A program made the position numbers and the translations under genes. From contig NZ_JAGZSD010000027.1 in the NCBI RefSeq assembly GCF_018381315.1, positions 1-38,241 of the forward strand: a stretch of 38,241 nucleotides of DNA, given 5' to 3'. Each line of letters begins with the position of its first letter. Position 1 is the first letter of the stretch. The notes beneath the pieces are model-generated. The model searched no databases, was not told where the DNA came from, and saw only the letters and a list, made by a program, of their open reading frames with translations. Origin of the DNA: Anaerostipes sp. (GTDB lineage: Bacteria > Bacillota > Clostridia > Lachnospirales > Lachnospiraceae). Of this stretch, positions 1 to 5,540 are shown piece after piece.

Positions 1-478
1 AGGTGCAAAAGCGGAAGTGATCGAATACAATCCTGGATTTACTCCGGACAACAAATATGTTGAGATCATGGAAGTTGTAAAATCAGTGACAGACGTTGTA
101 GACATCATGGATGCCAACATCCTTGTATCCGGCGGACGTGGAATTGGAAGCCCTGAAAACTTCAAGATCTTAGAAGATTTAGCAGAAGTATTGGGCGGAG
201 AAGTGAGCTGCTCCCGTGCGGTAGTAGACGCAGGATGGAAGCCAAGAGATATCCAGGTTGGACAGACTGGTAAGACAGTACGTCCGAATGTATACTTTGC
301 AGTAGGAATCTCCGGAGCAATCCAGCACGTGGCTGGTATGGAAGAAGCTGACATCATCGTTGCCATCAACAAAGATGAAACAGCACCGATCTTCGATGTA
401 GCTGACTACGGTATCGTCGGAGACTTAAATAAGATCGTTCCAATGCTTACAGAACAGTTAAAAGCTGTTGTAAAATAA
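1..478 (+). CDS. etfA: Electron-transfer flavoprotein alpha subunit, C-terminal part (5' end outside window)
   Basis: The reading frame is already open at base 2 and ends at TAA 476-478, so this is the C-terminal part of a longer protein. It shows the EtfA FAD-binding domain: SGGRGIGSPENF, then SRAVVDAGW, then QVGQTGKTVRPNVYFAVGISGAIQH, and the ending region INKDETAPIFDVADYGIVGD. EtfA pairs with EtfB and carries FAD; in butyrate-forming clostridia the EtfAB-Bcd complex reduces crotonyl-CoA and ferredoxin together (electron bifurcation). Its gene usually closes a thl-crt-hbd-bcd-etfB-etfA operon, and the strong terminator right after it fits that. The upstream genes are not in the window, so the operon is inferred. 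A GTG at 17 is only an internal codon. Confidence 0.95.
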   Translation, partial: GAKAEVIEYNPGFTPDNKYVEIMEVVKSVTDVVDIMDANILVSGGRGIGSPENFKILEDLAEVLGGEVSCSRAVVDAGWKPRDIQVGQTGKTVRPNVYFAVGISGAIQHVAGMEEADIIVAINKDETAPIFDVADYGIVGDLNKIVPMLTEQLKAVVK

Positions 479-501
479 TCTCATACATCAATAAAACTCA
501 C

Positions 502-535
502 AAAAGAGGTCCTGCGTCCCTGCAGGACCTCTTTT
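502..535 (+). terminator. Intrinsic terminator after etfA
   Basis: A perfect 14-bp stem (502-515 with 522-535) closes a 6-base loop, and the right arm ends in TTTT. It lies 23 bases after the etfA stop and ends the upstream operon. The arms are A-rich on the left, so it could also work on the other strand. Confidence 0.9.
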
Positions 536-580
536 GCTACGGAAAGTAGCAGAAAAAAACCATATGTAAACAGCTGTTGC

Positions 581-609
581 TTGTTAGAGTGATATCTGAC
601 TGCTATACT
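581..609 (+). promoter_or_regulatory. Promoter of the XRE/CPBP gene pair
   Basis: TTGTTA (581-586), a 17-base spacer and TATACT (604-609). The predicted transcript start near 616 leaves a short leader before the ATG at 640, and it rules out translation from an in-frame TTG further upstream. Confidence 0.6.
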
Positions 610-639
610 TTGGCCATCAAAACAGAGGAGGAAAATAAG

Positions 640-1548
640 ATGTTTTCTAAAAAAATAAAAGACCTGCGCAGGCAGGCAAAAATGTCTCAGGAGAAGATGG
701 CTGAAAAGCTTAAGGTCTCCCGGCAGGCGGTGACAAAGTGGGAAACCGGAGCAGGAATTCCTGATATCGAGAATGTCAAGGCTATCGCAGAACTGTTCCA
801 TATTTCTATTGATGAGCTTCTGGAAATCGAAGTAAGTGAACATACAAAAAAAGATTATGTCTATGACAGTGTGACGGAATATGATATTGACTGCGGAAAA
901 AACTATGATATTACTTTTTCAGGAGCAAAAAGAGTATCACTCTGCGGATATAAAGGCGAGAAGATTCGGGTGCGCCTTGCATCGGATCAGATTGAGGAGA
1001 TTCAGTCAGTCTTTAAAGTCCGTATTGATGACGTAAAGAAAAAAATAGATATTGATGTCCGCCGGTTTGGAAACATGACGGAAGCCAGAGCGAAAAACGA
1101 ACTGGATATTCTTATCTGGATTCCGCAGCAGTATATAGGTGAGGCGGAGATTTCCGGAAATACCTCTGTGCTGGAGCTTGCGCATATAGAGGCAGGGAAT
1201 ATAGAATTTTCGGGGAAAACTGAGAGAGTATTTGTGCATGATGTGACAGGGCATGTAGAGATTAACAGCAATGTGGATATGAACATTGTCTGCGCGGGAC
1301 TCAGCGGACGCCTGGACATCAATCAGATTTCTGCAACCTCCAGGCTCACAGTACCTGAACACATGGAGTTTTTTGCGGTGAAAAAAGGCATAGGCAATCA
1401 CATTTATTATGAAAGGAAGGGCATCGCTTCGGAAGATTTTTCGATGAAAGAAGACGAAATCAATGACCAGGCCAGCATAATCGAACTGAACGGAATGAAA
1501 AGCGAACTGATTATTGAAAAGGTCTCAGAACCTGAGCTTGAGGTGTAA
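640..1548 (+). CDS. XRE-family regulator with C-terminal beta-repeat (DUF4097-like) domain
   Basis: A 302-residue protein. Residues 1-66 form a Cro/CI helix-turn-helix (KIKDLRRQAKMSQEKMAEKL, then VSRQAVTKWETG, then the usual DELL ending). Residues from about 75 on are a beta-rich stretch with repeated 'I.ISG....ELAHIEAGNIEFSG' type strands, the pattern of DUF4097 beta-helix domains. The ATG at 640 is chosen because GAGGAGG lies 8 bases before it and the promoter lies just upstream. Only 3 bases separate the stop from the next gene, a CPBP membrane protease, so the two form an operon. The protein has no membrane segment, so the beta domain is probably a cytoplasmic ligand or oligomerisation module. 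What it senses cannot be told. Confidence 0.8.
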   Translation: MFSKKIKDLRRQAKMSQEKMAEKLKVSRQAVTKWETGAGIPDIENVKAIAELFHISIDELLEIEVSEHTKKDYVYDSVTEYDIDCGKNYDITFSGAKRVSLCGYKGEKIRVRLASDQIEEIQSVFKVRIDDVKKKIDIDVRRFGNMTEARAKNELDILIWIPQQYIGEAEISGNTSVLELAHIEAGNIEFSGKTERVFVHDVTGHVEINSNVDMNIVCAGLSGRLDINQISATSRLTVPEHMEFFAVKKGIGNHIYYERKGIASEDFSMKEDEINDQASIIELNGMKSELIIEKVSEPELEV

Positions 1549-1551
1549 CTT

Positions 1552-2382
1552 ATGAAACAATATCAATATCGACCGATTCGTTTTTACCTGACAGTGTTTA
1601 TATTAACATGGTCATGCTGGATTGCAGCTGCACTATGCAGAAAAAATGAGACAGCAATGACATGGATGTTCCTGGGACTTTGTGTCCCGGCAGCCACTGC
1701 AGTACTGACAGTTTTTCTGTCTGGAAGCAAGGCGCTTAAATCAGATCTGAAGCGAAAGCTGGTCGGATTTTACCGCATACATCCTGTGAATCTGCTTTCT
1801 GCTTTTGTACTGTTTGTCTGTATTGCTGCAGTGTCAATTCTTTTGTCTGTGCTTTTTGGACAGAGTCTGGATCAGTTTTCGTTTGCTGAGGGCTTTTCTT
1901 TCTCTATAAAGGGCAGTTCGGCCCTTCTTACGATCCTTCTTGCTTCAGTTATTGAGGAACTGGGATGGAGAGGGTACGGAGAAGATGCTATCGCCCAGTA
2001 CGGCAGCTGGTTCTGGGAATCTGTCCTGTTTGGCTTCATCTGGTCCGCCTGGCATATACCCCTGTTTTTTATTGAAGGGACCTATCAGGCAGGACTTTTG
2101 CAGCTGGGCACAGGATATGCACTGAATTTTTTTATAAGCGTAATTCCGCTTGGATTTCTTACAACATGGGTGTATGTAAAAAATAACAGGAGTATGATGG
2201 CAAGTATCTTTTTTCACATCGTCGTGAACTTTTTTCAGGAAAAGATCGCTATGACGCCGCAGACAAAGTGTGTGGAGACGTTTGTCATTACGCTGGCAGC
2301 TGCCGGAATCGTTTTGGCAAACAAAGAAATGTTTTTTGAAACGGATCATGTGGGCCGGCTTCTTGAGGCAAAAAAGAACTGA
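1552..2382 (+). CDS. CPBP-family intramembrane metalloprotease (Abi/CAAX-protease type)
   Basis: A 276-residue membrane protein with about seven hydrophobic segments. The family's metal and catalytic motifs are all present: EELGWR (E135, E136, R140), SAWHIPLF (H168) and FFHIVVNF (H222, N226). The family includes the eukaryotic Rce1 prenyl-protein endopeptidase; bacterial members are often tied to bacteriocin immunity or envelope processing, and the substrate here is unknown. The start ATG lies 3 bases after the regulator's stop, with an AGGTG inside the end of the preceding gene as ribosome site. Coupling to a DUF4097-type XRE regulator suggests self-contained control of this protease. The stop lies inside a bidirectional terminator shared with the convergent HAD gene. 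Confidence 0.88.
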   Translation: MKQYQYRPIRFYLTVFILTWSCWIAAALCRKNETAMTWMFLGLCVPAATAVLTVFLSGSKALKSDLKRKLVGFYRIHPVNLLSAFVLFVCIAAVSILLSVLFGQSLDQFSFAEGFSFSIKGSSALLTILLASVIEELGWRGYGEDAIAQYGSWFWESVLFGFIWSAWHIPLFFIEGTYQAGLLQLGTGYALNFFISVIPLGFLTTWVYVKNNRSMMASIFFHIVVNFFQEKIAMTPQTKCVETFVITLAAAGIVLANKEMFFETDHVGRLLEAKKN

Positions 2383-2412
2383 CGGACAGCGGATTAAGCC
2401 GGACCGTCAGTT
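2378..2412. terminator. Bidirectional terminator between convergent genes
   Basis: Inverted repeat AACTGACGG (2378-2386) and CCGTCAGTT (2404-2412), with A-tract on the left and TTT on the right, so it serves both strands. It contains the stop codons of both convergent genes (2380-2382 and 2394-2396). Confidence 0.75.
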
Positions 2413-3056
2413 TCTTCAAGATAAGTTATGACATCGCTGAGATCTTTAAATACCGTTTTGGTAAATGGTTTCAGCGCATCTGAGTAGGGGATTTTGTCAG
2501 GAATCATAACAGCGGTCATTCCGGCCCGAAAGATAGATTCCAGTCCGGCAGGGGAGTCTTCCAGCCCCAGACAGACAGAAGGATCCAGTCCAAGTCTTTC
2601 TGATGCCTTTAAAAAAATATCAGGAAAGGGTTTGCTCCTCGGAACCATCTCCCCGGTAACAATGGCATCAAAAAAATCCATGATCTCTCCCTGATGAAAG
2701 TAGCGGGCAGCGCGCTCAAGATCGCAGGATGTAGCAACTGCAGTTTTGTAGCCGCTGTCTTTCAGGTAAGAGAGCAGTTTCAAAAGTCCTGGTTTAAACG
2801 GGACGCCGTTCTCATCGATCCAGTCATTTACATAATCTTTTCGTATCTGCAGAGCTTTTTCAAATGGAAAATCATCTCCGAACAGAGATGCAAAATATTC
2901 CTGCATTCCTGGTACTGAGAAGCCAAAAGTGTGCCTGACATGTTCTTCTGTAATGGGATAACCATATGTCTTCCCAGCCTTAAGCCAAGCGGGGATGGCC
3001 AGAGTCTCCGTATCGAGCATCAGGCCGTCCATGTCAAAAATAACGCCTTGAATCAT
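2394..3056 (-). CDS. HAD-superfamily phosphatase / beta-phosphoglucomutase-like
   Basis: A 220-residue HAD hydrolase with helical cap (subfamily IA). Motif I is FDMDG (nucleophile D8, acid D10), motif II VATSCD (T109/S110), motif III the lysine in PRSKPFPDIF (K142), and motif IV GLEDSPAG (E166, D167). The layout DMDGLMLDTE plus KPFPDIF is that of sugar-phosphate phosphatases and phosphomutases such as PgmB or YniC; the exact substrate cannot be read from sequence. On the minus strand AAGGAGG precedes the ATG by 7 bases. It is a single gene, facing the CPBP gene and backing onto the riboswitch region. Confidence 0.9.
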   Translation of the reverse strand: MIQGVIFDMDGLMLDTETLAIPAWLKAGKTYGYPITEEHVRHTFGFSVPGMQEYFASLFGDDFPFEKALQIRKDYVNDWIDENGVPFKPGLLKLLSYLKDSGYKTAVATSCDLERAARYFHQGEIMDFFDAIVTGEMVPRSKPFPDIFLKASERLGLDPSVCLGLEDSPAGLESIFRAGMTAVMIPDKIPYSDALKPFTKTVFKDLSDVITYLEETDGPA

Positions 3057-3204
3057 GTTTTATACCTCCTTATTTATATCATATCATAATTTAGAAGAAG
3101 TTGTCTTACTTCAATGATAAATATAAGTGTTTCAGAACATAAATGTTGTATCAATTCTTTTTTTCGTTTCAGAGTAAATTAATATGAAAAAATAAGAGAA
3201 ACTA

Positions 3205-3233
3205 TTGACATATAATAAAAACGGGCATATAAT
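3205..3233 (+). promoter_or_regulatory. Consensus sigma-A promoter of the cyclic-di-GMP riboswitch transcript
   Basis: TTGACA (3205-3210), exactly 17 bases, TATAAT (3228-3233): a perfect match to the housekeeping consensus. The transcript should start near 3240, about 50 bases before the first aptamer. Such strong constitutive promoters are typical where control is left to a riboswitch. I see no equally clear promoter between the two aptamers. Confidence 0.85.
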
Positions 3234-3288
3234 AAAACTAAGATAAGAGTAAGTAACTGGGTCTTATTTTACAATTGAATTATTCATC

Positions 3289-3366
3289 GGTAAAACTATT
3301 GAAAGATAGTGACACAAAGCCAAGGGTCTAAGGTCCTCAGAGAGAGGATTATGACAGCCGGTTGCC
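3289..3366 (+). promoter_or_regulatory. Cyclic-di-GMP class I (GEMM-I) riboswitch aptamer, copy 1
   Basis: The conserved GEMM-I elements occur in order: GGTAAA (3289-3294); a hairpin capped by GAAA (CTAT-TGAAAG-ATAG, 3296-3309), the tetraloop that docks in the known structure; GACACAAAGCC (3311-3321; family consensus GACGCAAAGCC); GGGTCTAAGG; a variable hairpin (TCCTC 3334-3338 with GAGGA 3344-3348); and AGCCGGTTGCC closing the fold. GGTAA (3289-3293) can pair with TTGCC (3362-3366). A 7-bp hairpin (CACATTA/TAATGTG, 3366-3385) follows at once. The family binds cyclic di-GMP and controls the downstream gene. The aptamer call is sure; on or off polarity is inferred from the terminator that follows. 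Confidence 0.93.
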
Positions 3367-3426
3367 ACATTATATATGTAATGTGTATGGATAATAATTA
3401 TCTATCTTATATGATTATAAGTGCAG

Positions 3427-3462
3427 CCGTTTGTGAAGGATAACTTTGCAGATGGTTTTTTT
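3427..3462 (+). terminator. Terminator downstream of riboswitch copy 1
   Basis: A 12-bp stem with several G-U pairs (CCGTTTGTGAAG 3427-3438 with CTTTGCAGATGG 3444-3455), loop GATAA, then seven T (3456-3462). It is the likely expression platform of the first aptamer. Its left side repeats part of the aptamer's closing strand (CAGCCG.TTG at 3424-3433 and at 3355-3364), which would allow mutually exclusive pairing. Confidence 0.7.
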
Positions 3463-3507
3463 ATTTGGAAGATACATTTCCGAATAGATGCTCCAAGTTT
3501 CATAAAG

Positions 3508-3565
3508 CTGGATTAATTAATATTCTACACAGAATCACATCAGAGATGATGAGTTAATTAATCAG
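3508..3565 (+). other. Predicted branched RNA between the two riboswitches
   Basis: A perfect 10-bp inverted repeat GATTAATTAA (3511-3520) and TTAATTAATC (3554-3563) encloses two small hairpins, ATTCT/AGAAT (3522-3535) and CATC/GATG (3538-3548). Together they look like a three-way junction directly before the second aptamer. I do not recognise it as a known RNA family. The outer helix is A/T-only apart from its end, so it may be weak. The rest of the gene-free stretch 3060-3288 holds the promoter and an A/T-rich leader, and no reading frame worth calling. Confidence 0.4.
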
Positions 3566-3578
3566 TAATTTAATATTT

Positions 3579-3653
3579 TAGTAAAACTATCGAAAGGTAG
3601 TGACACAAAGCCAAGGGTCTAAGATCTTTTAAAGATTACGATAGCCGGTTGCC
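3579..3653 (+). promoter_or_regulatory. Cyclic-di-GMP class I (GEMM-I) riboswitch aptamer, copy 2
   Basis: A second copy of the aptamer, about 290 bases after the first: AGTAAAACTAT, GAAA-capped hairpin (CTAT-CGAAAG-GTAG, 3587-3600), GACACAAAGCC (3602-3612), AAGGGTCTAAG, a variable hairpin (ATCTTT/AAAGAT) and AGCCGGTTGCC (3643-3653). The core is nearly identical to copy 1 while the variable arm differs, so this is an old duplication kept by selection rather than a recent one. It lies about 105 bases upstream of the protease start codon. Confidence 0.93.
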
Positions 3654-3654
3654 G

Positions 3655-3699
3655 CATGAGAAAAGCTCATGTGTAATGAATGAAGCAGATTGCTTTTTT
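3655..3699 (+). terminator. Possible expression platform of riboswitch copy 2
   Basis: Directly after aptamer 2 come a 6-bp hairpin (CATGAG 3655-3660 with CTCATG 3666-3671) and then a short AAGCA-GAT-TGCTT hairpin (3683-3695) running into a T tract (to 3699). The second hairpin has only 5-6 bp, so it is a weak terminator by eye. Alternative pairing with aptamer 2 could not be computed here. Confidence 0.4.
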
Positions 3700-3759
3700 C
3701 GTACCAGAGATCTGAATGGTCGATGGCTTGTGTCTATGAAATAGAGGAGGCGCATGGTC

Positions 3760-4545
3760 ATGAAAAAAGCAATCAAAAAGGTTATGGTAAGTGCATTAGC
3801 AGTTTTACTTGTTGTCGGACTCACAGTTCCGTCAGCAAAGTCTGTATCAGCAGCTGCCAATAAAGTAACAGTTAAAACAAGTACATCAAAAAAAGTTAAA
3901 ACCAAAACATATAAGTTAAAGAAAAAGGTAAAACGTGCAAAGGTTACAACAAAGACAAGTAAGAAAACTTCTAAAAAGGTAATCACAAGCGTATCCAAAA
4001 AAGTAGAAGAGACTGTACAGACCAATGTAGTTGTAAAGACAACAAAGAAAGCAAAGAAAAAAACAGTCAAAACCACAACAACAATCAAAAAAGTCATTAA
4101 GACAACAGATCTTGCACAGGCAGGGAAAGCAAACATCAATCAGTTAAAAGGAATTGTTGATGACAAAGTGATCAATGAGTTCAACAGAGTCGGAATGACC
4201 ATTGAGACAAATCCTAATTCTTCTTTGCTGAAAGGTGCAGACGGAGTGTTCAGCCCATCACAGAAAAAGATTGTTATCAAAAGCAATGTAAACAGAGTTT
4301 TAGTTCACGAGGTAGGTCATTTTGTAGCATATGTAAATAACAGAGCAGATTCCACAGCAGAGTTCAGAGCCATCTACAATGCGGAAAAAGGAAAATTTGC
4401 AGGCGACAACAAAGCATATGCAGTATCCAACAATAAAGAGTTCTTTGCAGAAGTGTACAAAGAGTATTCCATGAACAAAGCTTCTTTAAAGAGCCACTGC
4501 CCAAGAGCTTATGAATATGTCAAAAATGTCCTTGCAGATATGTAA
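3760..4545 (+). CDS. Secreted Lys-rich zinc metalloprotease, PPEP/Zmp1-like (anthrax lethal-factor-type domain)
   Basis: A 261-residue exported protein. Residues 1-32 are a signal peptide (MKKAIKKVM, hydrophobic core, cleavage near SVSA-A). About residues 34-115 are almost only Lys, Thr, Val and Ser. The C-terminal domain has HEVGH (H183, E184, H187), a tyrosine at 220 and KEFFAE (E227), then a CPRAYEYVKNVL end. This order and spacing, from memory, match C. difficile PPEP-1 (HExxH, Tyr, then EEFFAE and a CPQTYSFLQNL end), a Pro-Pro endopeptidase that cuts surface adhesins. The ATG at 3760 is preferred over 3754 because GAGGAGG (3744-3750) is 9 bases away rather than 3. It lies under two cyclic-di-GMP riboswitches. 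Pro-Pro specificity is not shown by the sequence; the family assignment is good, and the Lys-rich part is of unknown role (wall or polyanion binding is a guess). Confidence 0.85.
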   Translation: MKKAIKKVMVSALAVLLVVGLTVPSAKSVSAAANKVTVKTSTSKKVKTKTYKLKKKVKRAKVTTKTSKKTSKKVITSVSKKVEETVQTNVVVKTTKKAKKKTVKTTTTIKKVIKTTDLAQAGKANINQLKGIVDDKVINEFNRVGMTIETNPNSSLLKGADGVFSPSQKKIVIKSNVNRVLVHEVGHFVAYVNNRADSTAEFRAIYNAEKGKFAGDNKAYAVSNNKEFFAEVYKEYSMNKASLKSHCPRAYEYVKNVLADM

Positions 4546-4563
4546 GGTAATGGGGTTATAGAG

Positions 4564-4596
4564 ATCCGCTCGGAGTTATCCGGGCGGATTTTTTTC
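4564..4596 (+). terminator. Intrinsic terminator after the protease gene
   Basis: A 10-bp stem ATCCGCTCGG (4564-4573) with CCGGGCGGAT (4580-4589), loop AGTTAT, followed by seven T. It ends the riboswitch-protease transcript and separates it from the convergent response regulator. Confidence 0.88.
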
Positions 4597-4599
4597 ATT

Positions 4600-5340
4600 T
4601 CATAGGAAAATGCGTCCTTTCTTTAACATGTAATCTATATAGGTCTCACGGGCATTCTTATAAGTTCTTGTGACAGAGAATTTTGTCCCGTCCCACAGGG
4701 TCATAGATTTGCTCCCGACAATCCGGATATAATTCATATTGATTATTACAGAAGCAGAGATTTTAAGAAAGCGGTTATCTGCCAGCAAAGGTTTTGATAA
4801 TTCATCAAAAGAGTTTCGTACCGTTATACTTTCCAAGAGACCTCTGTCCTTCAAACGGCAGTACAGGCGGTGCTTGTAGTATTCCACAGAAACCAGGCTG
4901 CCAAACGGCAGTATCTCCAGACCGTTTTTTGTACGTACTGCGAAATGATTCCGGATGTCAAGATCCATTTCATCCATGATATCTGTGAGTACAGCAAACA
5001 AGCGGTCTTTGTCTAAAGGCTTTAATAGATAGGACTGCGCTTTTACGTCATAAGAATCTACAGCAAAATCCGGTGAATTTGTAAGATAAATAATAGCACA
5101 GGAATTATCTCTTTTACGAATTGATTGTCCGACCTCAATTCCGCCAAAAGAAGGCATCAGAATATCCAATAGATAAATGTCGTAGTGTTTTGTTCTGATA
5201 TTTTCTAAAAGATCACAGGGTGAAAGATACTGGTCGAAAAAAATGTCAAGGTCAGGATGCAGTTCTGCATAATCGTTCAGAAACTCTGTAATCGTATCTA
5301 AATCCCTGGGATCATCATCACATATGGCGATGTTAGGCAA
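4600..5340 (-). CDS. LytTR-family response regulator (AgrA/LytR type)
   Basis: A 246-residue two-component regulator. Residues 1-120 are a receiver with acidic pocket D8-D10, phosphoacceptor D59 in LLDILMP, the T in IIYLTNS and K in LLKPLD. Residues 140-240 are a LytTR DNA-binding domain (VRTKNGLEILPFGSLVSVEY, then LADNRFLKISASVIINMNYI). The start is a TTG at 5340, with AGAGGGG 5-6 bases upstream on the minus strand; no ATG is available upstream. LytTR regulators often control virulence, bacteriocin or surface genes. No histidine kinase lies next to it, so it is an orphan here. It is divergent from the large surface protein gene, a reasonable but unproven target. Confidence 0.9.
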   Translation of the reverse strand: MPNIAICDDDPRDLDTITEFLNDYAELHPDLDIFFDQYLSPCDLLENIRTKHYDIYLLDILMPSFGGIEVGQSIRKRDNSCAIIYLTNSPDFAVDSYDVKAQSYLLKPLDKDRLFAVLTDIMDEMDLDIRNHFAVRTKNGLEILPFGSLVSVEYYKHRLYCRLKDRGLLESITVRNSFDELSKPLLADNRFLKISASVIINMNYIRIVGSKSMTLWDGTKFSVTRTYKNARETYIDYMLKKGRIFL

Positions 5341-5540
5341 AAAATCCCCTCTTTTCCTAATGATATAAAGTGAACATGTTATGTCAAAACAGTGTAAACA
5401 GCAGCTGATTAAGTGCAGTTTATCCTCCGGTGAGGATTTATATTAAAATAATTTTAGCAAGAAGGGTCGGGAAAGTCAATTTCTTGTCAAGTGGTATGCA
5501 TCTGCGGCAGAGAAAATTGTTAATATGGGGGAGAGGCTTT

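Noticed and set aside
3289..3653. Direct repeat that could be read as a mobile element or CRISPR
   Set aside because: The repeated parts are exactly the conserved cores of two GEMM-I aptamers, with different variable arms; there are no terminal repeats and only two units.
3636..4139. A 167-codon minus-strand frame rich in Phe, Val and Thr
   Set aside because: It is the complement of the Lys/Thr/Val-rich coding stretch of the protease and of the riboswitch; composition is that of antisense, and it has no ribosome site.
5341..5540. A possible third riboswitch before the large surface protein
   Set aside because: No GACGCAAAGCC-like core or other known aptamer is present; only a small ATCCTC/GAGGAT hairpin is seen.
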